Positions 1-9,408 of a DNA stretch of 64,000 nucleotides are shown piece by piece (position 1 is the first letter of the stretch; each line of letters starts with the position of its first letter). The translations under genes and the position numbers were made by a program. The notes beneath the pieces are model-generated. The model did no database searches. It saw only the letters and a program-made list of their open reading frames with translations, and had not been told where the DNA came from. This stretch comes from Gillisia hiemivivida (GTDB lineage: Bacteria; Bacteroidota; Bacteroidia; Flavobacteriales; Flavobacteriaceae), in assembly GCF_007997295.1 (NCBI RefSeq), contig NZ_VORY01000001.1:372001-436000 (forward strand), in the 5' to 3' direction.

Positions 1-2
1 TC

Positions 3-1019
3 AAATTAATGGCTCTTGCCGTTTTTTCTCTTTTCCTCGTTAACTGTAGCAATGATGATGACGCACCAGAAGTTTTTGAATTTGAGGAATTTGAAAATTT
101 AAGTGAATTACCAGAGGTTGACGATCCAGAACCTGAATTTACTGAACCAGATTTAGGGTCTGTAAACGATTCTGAAGCTACCAAAGCAATGGTAGCCGAT
201 TTTCAAGATGGATCTGGAGATCTAAGTGATGCCACTAAAGATAATCTGACTACAGTAGATGATTTTTCTGATGGGTTAGTTACCGATATTCAGGAGGAAG
301 CTCAGGCTCTTGATGCTGCTACAATTGAAGAAATTTTAAACTCAGCTGAATTAACAGGGGATTACGCTGCTTTAGCGACTGAGCTAGAAAATCTTCCCGC
401 AGGAGTTGCTGCTCTTTTTCCAAGTATAGCATTTAGCGATGATTATAACAGAGCACAAGAGCAAAATAAAGATGGAATTATAATTAACGATCTCATGTCA
501 GATCTTATGAGTCAGGCTGGAACTGGTCCTTGTTTTGATGTTGCTTTGGCATCTTATAATACTGCATTGGAAGCTCCAATCGTAAAACGTGATACACAAT
601 TGGCAACAATCAATTCGAATTTCGATGCTAGAATTACTGCAGCTAACTCAAGAAATGATGATAGAACTGCAGCTTTAAACAGCATGTTAGAGGAGAATAG
701 AGCTCTTGTGGCAAATAGCGCAAGTGCTATCTTAACTTATGCAGATTCAATTAGTGATACAGATGCAGCTTTGGCATTGAGTTTAAGAGAATTCGCATTG
801 CTATATGTTGTGAAATCTACTGTGCTTATCAATACTTTTGAAACTGAAGCTACAAGCCTTATAGCGGATACTTTAACTTCAGAAACTGAAAGAATAGCGA
901 CCATTAAGACTGAGAAAACTCAATTAGTTCAAAGCAATTTTGCTGCTGTTAAAGCTGAAGCCGATGCTTTGTTAACTGCTGCTAACTCTAAATGTCATAA
1001 CCAAGGATCTGGAAGCTAG
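3..1019 (+). CDS. Putative outer-surface lipoprotein, 5' end outside window
   Basis: I do not recognise a family. The first ATG in the window (position 9) lies inside an apparent signal peptide and the frame is open to the window edge. Because no basic residues precede the hydrophobic stretch at that ATG, the true start is probably upstream. The hydrophobic segment ends in LVNC followed by SNDDD, which is a lipobox plus the acidic residues common on Bacteroidota lipoproteins. The next 70 residues are very acidic (Glu/Asp/Phe/Pro-rich). The rest is Ala/Thr-rich, helical and probably coiled, with one late Cys near the C-terminus and one mid-chain. A strong terminator follows. It lies just upstream of the polysaccharide export genes, but a role there is only a guess. 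Confidence 0.6.
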   Translation, partial: KLMALAVFSLFLVNCSNDDDAPEVFEFEEFENLSELPEVDDPEPEFTEPDLGSVNDSEATKAMVADFQDGSGDLSDATKDNLTTVDDFSDGLVTDIQEEAQALDAATIEEILNSAELTGDYAALATELENLPAGVAALFPSIAFSDDYNRAQEQNKDGIIINDLMSDLMSQAGTGPCFDVALASYNTALEAPIVKRDTQLATINSNFDARITAANSRNDDRTAALNSMLEENRALVANSASAILTYADSISDTDAALALSLREFALLYVVKSTVLINTFETEATSLIADTLTSETERIATIKTEKTQLVQSNFAAVKAEADALLTAANSKCHNQGSGS

Positions 1020-1038
1020 ATCTTAATAAAATATAATT

Positions 1039-1074
1039 ACAGGCTTGTCTGTAAAAAGGCAAGCCTGTTTTATT
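1039..1074 (+). terminator. Intrinsic terminator after the first lipoprotein gene
   Basis: A 9-bp perfect stem (ACAGGCTTG pairing with CAAGCCTGT, at 1039-1047 and 1060-1068) is followed by a T-rich tract. It begins 20 bases after the stop codon, so it separates the lipoprotein gene from the YjbH pair. Confidence 0.8.
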
Positions 1075-1105
1075 ACTTATTCTATAAGTAATTCCTCCCT
1101 TCACA

Positions 1106-1909
1106 ATGCCTATGAAGTCTAAATTTTCTTTTTTATTTTGCTTGTTTGTGATGCTTGCAGCTATAAAAATTCAGGCTCAGGTGAATATCATGGGAAAACC
1201 CGGCTATATGACAACTCCTTCAGCAGAATGGTTTGATCAAAAACCAGTAGGTTTTACATTTTCTTATGTTCCTACTGAGTATTCTTTATTTGAATCTCCA
1301 GTAGATAAGAATACAATCAATTTTTATAACGTACGTGCAAGCTTTACCTCCTTTATGGAAGTGAACTTAAGCATTGCTTACAGACCTCAAATTTCAGATA
1401 AAATTGGAGTAGGAGACAGGCAGCTGGATTTTAGATTTAGGTTATTAAAAGAAAAAGAATACTGGCCAGCAATTGTGATAGGATGGACTCCTCCAGGATC
1501 TGTATCGCCTATTTTAGCACATGATTATCTGGTTGCGACTAAACATTTCAATACGTCATTTGGTAAGTTTTCAACTACTCTAGGTTATGGATCTCCCTAT
1601 GTTTTTGTAAAAAAACCAGAGGGTAATTTTCTAGACTTAAGTATTGAGAAAAAAGATGAATTTCTAAAAGCAAAATACTTAACTGGTTTCTATGGAGGTT
1701 TTTCCTTTATGCCTGTGAATTTTGCTGGAATAATGATGGAATATGATACAAAAACCATCAATGCCGGCGCATTTATTAAAATAAAAGATTGGTTGTATCT
1801 GCAAGCCTATACTTTTGAAGCTAAAGAAATAGCATTTACCACTTCTGTTAATTTTTCTCTCGATTTTGCTCCAAAAACTTTAAGAAGCTATGAGAAAGAT
1901 CTGGATTAA
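1106..1909 (+). CDS. YjbH-like outer-membrane protein, N-terminal half protein
   Basis: This is a 267-residue exported protein with a cleavable signal peptide ending at about IQAQ (residue 25). Start ATG 1106 or the in-frame ATG 1112 are both possible; the second gives a more typical n-region. The mature part opens with MGKPGYMTTPSAEW and continues with alternating beta-strand segments (FTFSYVP, MEVNLSIAYRP, QLDFRFRLLKE, AIVIGWTPPG). This resembles the first half of the YjbH/GfcD family, which is linked to exopolysaccharide and group 4 capsule export. YjbH of enterobacteria is a single protein of roughly 700 residues; here the protein stops after the first barrel-sized domain and a second secreted protein begins 20 bases before this stop. 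Neighbours encode Wza-, Wzc- and Wzi-like proteins. Family assignment is by motif resemblance only. Confidence 0.65.
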   Translation: MPMKSKFSFLFCLFVMLAAIKIQAQVNIMGKPGYMTTPSAEWFDQKPVGFTFSYVPTEYSLFESPVDKNTINFYNVRASFTSFMEVNLSIAYRPQISDKIGVGDRQLDFRFRLLKEKEYWPAIVIGWTPPGSVSPILAHDYLVATKHFNTSFGKFSTTLGYGSPYVFVKKPEGNFLDLSIEKKDEFLKAKYLTGFYGGFSFMPVNFAGIMMEYDTKTINAGAFIKIKDWLYLQAYTFEAKEIAFTTSVNFSLDFAPKTLRSYEKDLD

Positions 1910-3017
1910 ATTTTTTCTTTGCTTTTTCGCACTAGCTTCTCAAGCGCAGGAGCTTCAAGACACACTAGCACAAGCAGGTTTTGAGAATATTCAAGTGTTA
2001 AGATCTAATGATACCTTAGATCTGTTTTTTGAGCATCGGGAATTTAGAAATCCTTTTCATAGTATGCGGTATGCAGCACTATTAATTAATAAGAATTCTT
2101 CTGAAAATAATTCAGAATTAAACTTTATTCCAATTTACCACAATGTCCCGATTGGGAAATATAATAGTGAAAGCTTTGAATATTCATCGCTTTCAAGATC
2201 TGAAACAGAATATTTCAAGGAACAAAATAAAGTTTTTAAAAATTATAGATTCAGTTTAAGACTTCATCCGGAAGTCATTTCAAGATTTGGCTTTTATACA
2301 GATCCATTTGAAACTAAATTCAATATAAATCTGGATAGCAGATTTTATATAGCACGGGGATTGAGTATACAAACAGGAATCGTTATTCCCATAGTGAATA
2401 ATCTTGATAATCAGGACATGCAATTACGTCTTGCACCTTCTATGCTGCATTATTTCAATCAGCCCTGGAATCATAATTTCATTTCCTTAAGTCTGGGTAG
2501 TTTTTATAATAACAGGTACGGGCTAGATCTTGAAGTTAGACATGCCAATCTTAGTAAAAGATGGAGTTATGGTGTTTCCACTGGATTAACCGGGTTTTAC
2601 AGGTTAAATGGTTTGAGCCTTTATAATGAACCACTGGAAGATTTTTATGCGACTGCAGATGTGGAATATAGATTGCCTTTAGAAAACTTGAGTATTAAAT
2701 TAACCGCGGGTCAGTTTTTATTTAAAGACAAGGGAGTTAGATTCGATCTTATAAAACAATTTGCGGCGGCTGAAATTGGACTCTTTGCCTCTGCAACAGA
2801 TACAGGTGCTACTACTGGCTTTCAATTTGCATTCGCTTTATTCCCAGGTAAAATTTTTAGAAGCAGAAAAGTGGAACTTAGAACCACAGAAGAGTTTAGA
2901 TGGGAATACACCTATAACAATGTAGATCCGGTAGCCCAGAATTTTAGAATCGGAATGCCGAGATTGTCGGATATTTTAAGACAATACAATCAAAACTACC
3001 TCAATTCTTTAAAGTAA
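1890..3017 (+). CDS. YjbH-like outer-membrane protein, C-terminal half protein
   Basis: This 375-residue protein overlaps the preceding gene by 20 bases in another frame and has its own signal peptide (MRKIWIKFFLCFFALASQAQ). It is therefore a separate exported protein, not the product of a frameshift. After a short domain (LAQAGFENIQVLRSNDTLDL, then FEHREFRNPFHSMRYAALL) comes a long run of amphipathic beta strands ending near the C-terminus. The order of a small sugar-machinery-like domain followed by a barrel matches the second half of YjbH/GfcD. Translational coupling with the upstream gene is likely. The pair probably forms a two-chain version of the normally single-chain outer-membrane protein acting in polysaccharide secretion; this is inference from order and resemblance. 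Confidence 0.65.
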   Translation: MRKIWIKFFLCFFALASQAQELQDTLAQAGFENIQVLRSNDTLDLFFEHREFRNPFHSMRYAALLINKNSSENNSELNFIPIYHNVPIGKYNSESFEYSSLSRSETEYFKEQNKVFKNYRFSLRLHPEVISRFGFYTDPFETKFNINLDSRFYIARGLSIQTGIVIPIVNNLDNQDMQLRLAPSMLHYFNQPWNHNFISLSLGSFYNNRYGLDLEVRHANLSKRWSYGVSTGLTGFYRLNGLSLYNEPLEDFYATADVEYRLPLENLSIKLTAGQFLFKDKGVRFDLIKQFAAAEIGLFASATDTGATTGFQFAFALFPGKIFRSRKVELRTTEEFRWEYTYNNVDPVAQNFRIGMPRLSDILRQYNQNYLNSLK

Positions 3018-3020
3018 TTT

Positions 3021-3623
3021 TGTATATCCGTTTAGAGTCCAATGGGCAATTATGCTATTTAAAATGCTTGCGTCACCCTGAGACCCCATTCAAAAACTTT
3101 GAAAAAAGGCGTTGTTGACTTTCCAAAGCAGCGCTTTGAAATCTTTTTCCGCAGTATAAGTTATGTTTTGCGTTAAAAAATCTTGAAGCCTTGGAAAGAT
3201 TTTAGCAAAACATAACTGGTTTTCAGCTTTGCTGAAAAATACCTCTTGAAAAAGCGCCTTTTCTTTTGTTTCGTTTTCTCTTGTATCCGACGAGCAGAGC
3301 GAGAGGAATACACAACAAAGAAAATGAAAAAAGACACTATTAAAGGACTAGGTTAATTATTTGATATTCAAATAGTTAATTAATTACGTCAATGATAGAC
3401 CCGTGATAAAAAAAATTATCTAGCGTAGGAAATTGACGTATGTAAGATGCTGAAACGAGTTCAGCATGACGGAAGTCAAAAACAGTTTCGTCACCCTGTC
3501 CCGAACCATCGGGATTTTCAGGGTCTTATACCCACATAAATGAGATACTGAAACAAGTTCAGCATGACGGAAACAATATAATTAATTAGTTGAAAACTAC
3601 TTACTGGAACAAAGCGTACATAT
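3021..3623 (+). repeat. Composite MITE-like element, copy I (fills the 3018-3730 gap)
   Basis: The left end starts TGTATATCCGTTTAGAGTCC and the right end reads TACTGGAACAAAGCGTACATA, which are imperfect inverted repeats of each other. The same two ends bound copies at 12221-12805 and 51752-51940. The interior holds a hairpin-rich insert (3078-3396) and then one GTCACCCTG...CAGCATGAC palindromic unit (about 3489-3571). No open frame for a transposase is present, so it is non-autonomous. It fills almost the entire spacer between the YjbH pair and the wza-like gene; the remaining 100 bases before the next start should hold that gene's promoter. Confidence 0.65.
3078..3396 (+). repeat. Hairpin-rich structured element, copy A
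   Basis: Four successive stem-loops can be read. CAAAGC/GCTTTG lies at about 3124-3138. A long stem AGTTATGTTTTGC (3159-3171) pairs with GCAAAACATAACT (3205-3217); it encloses a second stem and the loop GAAGCCTTGGA (3185-3195). TTTTCAGC/GCTGAAAA follows. The last is a T-rich stem with apical sequence GACGAGCAGAGCGAGA. The same 11-base loop occurs in the copies at 12322-12681 and 49679-49956 on entirely different stems. The right end TACGTCAAT is shared with those copies. No protein coding is evident. Confidence 0.6.
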
Positions 3624-3730
3624 AAAATTAATTATCTATTGCAGTTTATTCTTAGCACTTACCCATCTTATTATATATTCTTAAAGTTTAGTTAAATCAA
3701 TTTAGTTATTTTCGCAGCAAATATTAAAAA

Positions 3731-4525
3731 ATGAAGTTTTCAAATATTTTCCCTAAAGTTATTCTGGCACTTCTGGCCACGCTCTCTATCACCTCTTGTG
3801 TCTCTAGAAAAGAGATCACCTATTTTCAGGGCTTAGATGAAATTCAGGAAAAGGTAAGTGAATCAAAGAATGGTTTGCAAATTTCACCTAACGATCTTTT
3901 AACAATTTCAGTCTCTGCCTATAATATGGAGGCGGCTATGCCTTTTAATCTTCCTGTAGTTGGAGCGTCTATAGGAGGGGCAGATGCAGGATTAAGAGTG
4001 GCAGGTACTCCGCAACTTCAGCCTTTTTTGGTGGACAGCGATGGGAATATTGAATTTCCGCAATTAGGAACTGTTCAGGTTGCCGGATTAAACAGGCAAC
4101 AATTATCGGCAAAATTAAAGGCTTCTATCAGTGAGTATGTAAAAGAACCCATTGTAAATGTTCGTATTGTGAATTTCCAGGTCAGTGTTTTAGGAGAGGT
4201 GAACCGGCCGGGAACATTTAGCGTACAAGACGAATATTTAAGCCTTCCTAAAGCTTTAGGCCTTGCAGGAGATATGAGTATTTATGGGCAACGAAAAAAT
4301 GTATTAGTGATGCGGGAAACAAATGGTGCTAAAACTTATGCCTATTTAGATATGACAGATGCTAACATTGTTAATTCTCCTTTCTATTATTTGCAGCAGA
4401 ATGATGTGGTTTATATAGAACCAAATAATGCACTAAAACAAGGCGCCAGTTATAATAGAAACGCTTCCGTTTATATTTCTGTAGCCTCCGTTTTAATTTC
4501 CCTAATCGTATTGATAGCAAGATAA
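3731..4525 (+). CDS. wza: Wza-like polysaccharide export lipoprotein
   Basis: This is a 264-residue outer-membrane polysaccharide export protein of the Wza/Poly_export family. The signal peptide ends in a lipobox (LSITSC, Cys at about 23). The Poly_export domain follows (ISPNDLLTISVSAYN ... FLVDSDGNIEFPQLGTVQVAGL, residues about 50-140). An SLBB-type beta-grasp domain comes next (VSVLGEVNRPGTFSV through about 225), and a C-terminal hydrophobic helix (about 243-263) closes the protein, as usual in Bacteroidota homologues. The stop is 2 bases before the start of the Wzc-like kinase, so the two are an operon. In the cell it would form the outer-membrane channel, with the kinase as inner-membrane partner. 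Known from the family: export of capsule or exopolysaccharide; the polymer is not identifiable here. Confidence 0.9.
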   Translation: MKFSNIFPKVILALLATLSITSCVSRKEITYFQGLDEIQEKVSESKNGLQISPNDLLTISVSAYNMEAAMPFNLPVVGASIGGADAGLRVAGTPQLQPFLVDSDGNIEFPQLGTVQVAGLNRQQLSAKLKASISEYVKEPIVNVRIVNFQVSVLGEVNRPGTFSVQDEYLSLPKALGLAGDMSIYGQRKNVLVMRETNGAKTYAYLDMTDANIVNSPFYYLQQNDVVYIEPNNALKQGASYNRNASVYISVASVLISLIVLIAR

Positions 4526-4527
4526 TT

Positions 4528-6900
4528 ATGTCACAACAGCCTACACCCTACAACCAACAAGAAGAAGAGATTAATTTGCGCGAAGAGCTGGAAAAGTATC
4601 TGAGATACTGGCCTTGGTTCTTGATTAGTATGTTAATTTGTATAGTTATCGCATTTTTATATTTAAGATATTCTACACCTATTTACCAAACAAAAGCTAC
4701 CATCATCATTAAAGATGAAAAGAAAGGCGGCATCATGTCTGAACTTTCTGCTTTTGAAGACATGGGGATTTTAAGCGGCATGGGTGGAGGCAATAGTATT
4801 GAAAATGAAATGGGAATTTTGCGTTCCAAGCAACTTATCACTGACGTTACCAAGAAATTGCAATTGAATGTTCGTTTTTATGCTGAAGGAGATGTTAATA
4901 CAACCGAGATCTATGAAAATAGACCTTTTGAAATTCAGATCCTTCAAGAAAATGAAGAGGAGTTAATAGAAGCCCAGATATACAGTATTATTAATGAAAC
5001 TGAAACCGGTCTAACTTTACAAAATGAATTGACAGAGGAAGAGCTGAATTTAAACTTCGGGGAACCTGTAAACTTAGATTTTGCCACCATTGTAATTAAT
5101 AAAGCTGAAGGTTACACAGGGAAATTCGACGATCTATTGCAGATAAGTTTTACTACAGTAGCTGCGGTAGCCGATAATTACAGAGAAAAAATTCAGTTAA
5201 ATCTAACTGACAAAAATTCAAGTTTAATAGAATTAAATTTGAATGATCCTATTAAGGTAAAAGCACAGCAAATTCTAGATCAGTTAATTCTGGAATACAA
5301 CCGTCAGGCAATAGAAGATAAAAATTTAGTAGCAACTAATACAGCTCGTTTTATTGAAGACAGACTGGATATTATTACCGGGGAGCTAGATTCTGTAGAA
5401 ACAGGAAAAGAAGAATTTAAAGAATCAAATCAGTTAACAGATATACAGGCAGAATCTCAAATATTTATTGAGAATGCCAGCGATTTTAATAAAAAGAAGC
5501 AAGACATTAATACTCAACTAGAGTTGAGTAATGCAATGTTGGATTATCTTTCTAAAGACTCAGAATCAGATCTTTTACCTTCAAATTTAGGTATTTCAGA
5601 ATCTGGAGTTAATTCTGTTATTTCAGAATATAATACTTTGGTCTTAGAACGTAATAGAATTCTAAGAGGATCTACGCTTAAAAATCCTGTGGTCATAGAT
5701 CTGAACACTCAAATTGAGCAGATAAAAGCAAATGTGCTTCAAAGTTTGCAACGTATGCGTTCTAATTTGCGAATTGCTAAAGGAGATCTGGATCAGCAAG
5801 CTGCAACTATGGGATCTAAAATAGCTTCTGTTCCGGGTAAAGAAAAGCAATATAGAGGGATAGAACGTCAGCAAAATATTAAAGAAGCGCTTTACTTATT
5901 TCTATTGCAAAAAAGAGAAGAGACCAGTCTTTCCTTAGCGGTTACTGCGCCAAAGGCTAAAATTGTAGATAGAGCCTACAGCTTGAAAGAACCAGTTTCT
6001 CCCAAGCGTAAAATAATTATGCTTGCTGCGCTTATTTTGGGGGTTTTAATACCATTTATATTTATTTACCTGAAACAACTGCTCAACAATAAAATTGAAA
6101 GTCAGAAAGATATGCAACGGGCTATCAAAATGATTCCTTTGGTAGGAGAGATTCCTAAAGTTGCCAGAAAAGAAGAGGAATTGATTGCCAAGAATGATCG
6201 TTCTGTACTCTCTGAAGCATTTAGGATCTTGCATACCAATTTGCAGTACCTATTAGTTAATTCTGGAAATACTGAGGGAGCCAATGTATTATTTGTTACC
6301 TCTACGGTTAAGGGAGAGGGAAAGACCTTTGCAGCCTTTAATCTGGCATTAACCCTTGCCAATTCTGGAAAGAAAGTCCTTATTATGGGTGGAGATCTTA
6401 GAAACCCGCAATTGCAACGATATGAAATGGATTCCAAAGATCTTAAAGGTATTAGCGATTATCTGGTAGATGCTTCGCTTTCACTACCATCTTTAATTAA
6501 GCAATCCCAGCTGCATTCTAATTTAGATCTACTGGCATCTGGAAGTATTCCTCCAAACCCTTCGGAATTATGGAGAACAGCAAAAGCAAACACGATGTTC
6601 GAGGATTTAAAATCTGAATATGATTATATAGTGGTAGATACCGCACCGGTGATGCTGGTTACAGATACCTTTTTGATCAATAAATATGCAGATCTTACGC
6701 TATATGTAGTTAGAGCTGGATATACAGAAAAGAAACTTATTGAATTTGCACTAGATGCTAAGAAAGATGGGAAATTACATGATGTTAGTTTTGTGCTGAA
6801 CGATGTAAAACTTTCCAATTTTGGATATGGTAATAAGTATGGTTATGCTTATGGGGTTGAAAAAGAAGGTTTTTGGGAAAAGCTGAAATCTAGTTTTTAA
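4528..6900 (+). CDS. wzc: Wzc-like polysaccharide co-polymerase / tyrosine autokinase
   Basis: This is a 790-residue polysaccharide co-polymerase with a cytoplasmic BY-kinase. It has an N-terminal Wzz domain with a first membrane helix at about 32-48 and a long periplasmic coiled-coil region (about 270-450). A second membrane helix lies at about 495-515. The kinase carries Walker A STVKGEGKT (592-600, Lys599), a Walker A'-like MGGDLRNPQ and Walker B VVDTAPVML. The tail has a tyrosine cluster (Tyr767, 771, 773, 775), the usual autophosphorylation site. It follows the Wza-like gene by 2 bases. No glycosyltransferases follow; instead there is a long repeat array and then a Wzi-type gene, so polymer synthesis must be encoded elsewhere. 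Phosphatase partner not seen. Confidence 0.92.
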   Translation: MSQQPTPYNQQEEEINLREELEKYLRYWPWFLISMLICIVIAFLYLRYSTPIYQTKATIIIKDEKKGGIMSELSAFEDMGILSGMGGGNSIENEMGILRSKQLITDVTKKLQLNVRFYAEGDVNTTEIYENRPFEIQILQENEEELIEAQIYSIINETETGLTLQNELTEEELNLNFGEPVNLDFATIVINKAEGYTGKFDDLLQISFTTVAAVADNYREKIQLNLTDKNSSLIELNLNDPIKVKAQQILDQLILEYNRQAIEDKNLVATNTARFIEDRLDIITGELDSVETGKEEFKESNQLTDIQAESQIFIENASDFNKKKQDINTQLELSNAMLDYLSKDSESDLLPSNLGISESGVNSVISEYNTLVLERNRILRGSTLKNPVVIDLNTQIEQIKANVLQSLQRMRSNLRIAKGDLDQQAATMGSKIASVPGKEKQYRGIERQQNIKEALYLFLLQKREETSLSLAVTAPKAKIVDRAYSLKEPVSPKRKIIMLAALILGVLIPFIFIYLKQLLNNKIESQKDMQRAIKMIPLVGEIPKVARKEEELIAKNDRSVLSEAFRILHTNLQYLLVNSGNTEGANVLFVTSTVKGEGKTFAAFNLALTLANSGKKVLIMGGDLRNPQLQRYEMDSKDLKGISDYLVDASLSLPSLIKQSQLHSNLDLLASGSIPPNPSELWRTAKANTMFEDLKSEYDYIVVDTAPVMLVTDTFLINKYADLTLYVVRAGYTEKKLIEFALDAKKDGKLHDVSFVLNDVKLSNFGYGNKYGYAYGVEKEGFWEKLKSSF

Positions 6901-6904
6901 AGCT

Positions 6905-7705
6905 GAGATTTCTCAGTCGGTAAAAACCTCCTTCGAAATGACAGTAGATTTGTCATCCCGAACGAAGTGAGGGATCTCAACGAAGCAGCGAGTTACATTA
7001 ATTTATTGAGATTTCTCAGTCGCGAAAAGCTTCCTTCGAAATGACAAACGGATTTAATTGTCATCTCGACCATTGGGAGAGATCTCAACGAAGCAGCGAG
7101 TTATATTAATTTATTGAGATTTCTCAGTCGCGAAAAGCTTCCTTCGAAATGACAAACGGATTTAATTGTCATCTCGACCATTGGGAGAGATCTCAATGAA
7201 GCAGCGAGTTACATTAATTTATTGAGATTTCTCAGTCGAGAAAAGCTTCCTTCGGAATGACAATCGGATTTAATTGTCATCTCCTCCCGATAGCAATCGG
7301 GAGAATAGATCTCAACGAAGCAGCGAGTTATATTAATTTATTGAGACTTCTCAGTCGAGAAAAATCTCCTTCGAAATGACAAACGGATTTAATTGTCATC
7401 TCGACCAGAGGGAGAGATCTCAACGAAGCAGCGAGTTACATTAATTTATTGAGATTTCTCAGTCGCGAAAAGCTTCCTTCGAAATGACAAACGGATTTAA
7501 TTGTCATCCCGACCAGAGGGAGAGATCTCAATGAAGCAGCGAGTTACATTAATTTATTGAGATTTCTCAGTTGAGAAAATTCACCTTCACAATGACACTA
7601 GATCTGCCATCTCGAACTAAGTGAGGGATCTCAAGGAAGCAGCGAGTTATATTAATTTATTGAGACTTCTCAGTCGAGAAAAATCTCCTTCGAAATTTCA
7701 ACCTT
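6905..7705 (+). repeat. Tandem array of seven ~108-bp palindromic units (fills the 6901-7805 gap)
   Basis: The anchor word CAGCGAGTTA recurs with its AGTTA at 6991, 7099, 7207, 7326, 7434, 7542 and 7645, giving spacings of 108, 108, 119, 108, 108 and 103. Each unit contains a half-site TGTCATCtCGA...GAGATCTCAACGAAGC and its imperfect inverse GAGATTTCTCAGTCG...CTTCGAAATGACA. The transcript of each unit could therefore form a long hairpin. The 119-base interval carries a small extra hairpin (CCCGATAGCAATCGGG). The unit belongs to the GTCAnnCnGA palindrome family seen elsewhere in the window. There is no coding and there are no CRISPR-like unique spacers. The last 100 bases before 7806 should hold the promoter of the Wzi-type gene. 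Confidence 0.9.
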
Positions 7706-7805
7706 CGAAGGATTTTTTTTTAGAATTAGCGACTGTTATATTCAATTAAGTTGTTGGTTATTGCTGTAATTACTGAGTTCGTGCAGCACCTCATTTTTTT
7801 TTCAA

Positions 7806-9134
7806 ATGAATTTTACAATAAAAAACTTACAATTTCTTTTAATATTTATTTTAGGGACCGCACCCGTTTATTCTCAATTGGAATTTTCGGGAGAGGTGAA
7901 TTTGCAGGGAATGTATTCTACTGGTGAAGATCTGCCATTCTGGATGTATAGAAATAGTCGGGGCAGGATCTCAGGAAACACCAATGCAGGAGGCTGGATC
8001 ACCGGAAGAGCGATCTATGAGCTTAATGCTACTTCCACTTTGGAAGGAAGCGTGGGGATATTGTACCAGGATGGAATAGCAGACCAGGTTTTTTTGGATG
8101 AGTCTTACCTGCAGTTCAAGAACAATTGGCTAGAGATAATCGCGGGAAGAAAGCAGCAAGATGAATTTTATAATGGTTTAAGTAGTTCTAATGAAAATAT
8201 ACTGTGGTCTCTAAACGCGCGACCTATTCCCGGGCTTCAGATTAAAACCAGGAAACCCATTTTTCTGTCTGAAAGATCCGTTTTAGGATTTGAAGGTTCG
8301 TGGAATGAATATTTCCTCGATGCAGACCGCCATGTGAGTGCGGCAAAATTACACCATAAAAGATTTGTATTAGTGTTACAACCTAATGAAAGATGGACCT
8401 TTAAAGCAGGAGGTCAGCATTTTGTAAAATGGGGTGGAACTTCAAAGACCCGGGGAGACCAACCTGAAAAATTCAAAGATTATATTAAGAATATCACTGG
8501 ACTATCAGTGCTATCCGGGGGTTCGAGTAGGCATATTGGTGGTTTTGAAGCCCATGTGAAAAGAAATTTCAGGGATTTTAGTCTGGAATTTTTCTATAAT
8601 TATTTATTTGAAAGCGCCTCCGGTATTTTAATAAAAAATATACCTGACGGTCGATATGGGATCTTTTTTGAGAATAAGGAACGCGACAGGATAGTTAACT
8701 CTTTTATATACGAATTCACCTATACACGTAACCAGGGATCTTATTTTGGTGGCGCGATCGAAGATTATTTCAATAATGGGATTTATAAGTCTGGCTGGAC
8801 CTATGAAAACAGAGTCTTGGGGTCTCCTTTTTTTACTGTTTCCCCTGAAGGGGATGGTATAGTTAACAATAGTTTTGTTGCTCATCATATAGGGATAGGA
8901 GGGCAATTCTCCGATTATTTCAATGTTTTTCCTTATAGTCTTTTGTTGAGTTATCGCAGCAATGGGGGAACCCTCTCAAAACCATATATATCTAGACAGC
9001 AGGCTTTTTACTTGTATTCGGATTTTGGGGTTTTACGAAATTTTATCAATTTGGATGTTCAGGCCGGCCTGGAATTAACTTCAGATGCTTCGCCAATCCT
9101 CGGCCTTGGTTTGAAGATTTCGAAACGATTTTAA
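7806..9134 (+). CDS. Wzi-type capsule assembly outer-membrane beta-barrel
   Basis: This is a 442-residue exported protein with a signal peptide ending at VYSQ (about residue 24). The mature protein starts with a family-typical stretch (LPFWMYRNSRGRISGNTNAG) and a dense series of amphipathic beta strands, ending in the aromatic terminus KRF expected of an outer-membrane barrel. These features match the Caps_assemb_Wzi family. In enterobacteria Wzi binds capsule at the cell surface; here the neighbouring Wza- and Wzc-like genes make a surface polysaccharide role plausible. It stands alone after the repeat array, so it probably has its own promoter. Length agrees with the family. The ligand cannot be told from the sequence. 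Confidence 0.8.
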   Translation: MNFTIKNLQFLLIFILGTAPVYSQLEFSGEVNLQGMYSTGEDLPFWMYRNSRGRISGNTNAGGWITGRAIYELNATSTLEGSVGILYQDGIADQVFLDESYLQFKNNWLEIIAGRKQQDEFYNGLSSSNENILWSLNARPIPGLQIKTRKPIFLSERSVLGFEGSWNEYFLDADRHVSAAKLHHKRFVLVLQPNERWTFKAGGQHFVKWGGTSKTRGDQPEKFKDYIKNITGLSVLSGGSSRHIGGFEAHVKRNFRDFSLEFFYNYLFESASGILIKNIPDGRYGIFFENKERDRIVNSFIYEFTYTRNQGSYFGGAIEDYFNNGIYKSGWTYENRVLGSPFFTVSPEGDGIVNNSFVAHHIGIGGQFSDYFNVFPYSLLLSYRSNGGTLSKPYISRQQAFYLYSDFGVLRNFINLDVQAGLELTSDASPILGLGLKISKRF

Positions 9135-9408
9135 AGTCGTAAGAGTTTTTATATTAGTGAAATTCTAAATACCTAATATTTTGTTAATCGAATCTCTGCA
9201 ATTTTGTGGGGATTTTCTTTTTTCAAACCTGATGGGTACAAAACAATATTTGTATTGACCCCAAATTTTGGTAATAAGCTTGATCCTATATCTCAGAGAA
9301 AAATTTCATTAGCCCGGTAATTTTAACACTTCAAGATTTGTTTTCAATCTTAAAATTTTGTTAATTTATTTTTTATTGAAAAATGTACGAACCCTAACAT
9401 TCCAGAAT

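Noticed and set aside
1106-3017. Frameshifted single YjbH gene
   Set aside because: The second frame begins with its own good signal peptide and start codon, so two genes are more likely than a frame error.
6905-7705. CRISPR array
   Set aside because: The units are about 108 bases and nearly identical throughout; there are no short direct repeats with unique spacers and no cas genes.
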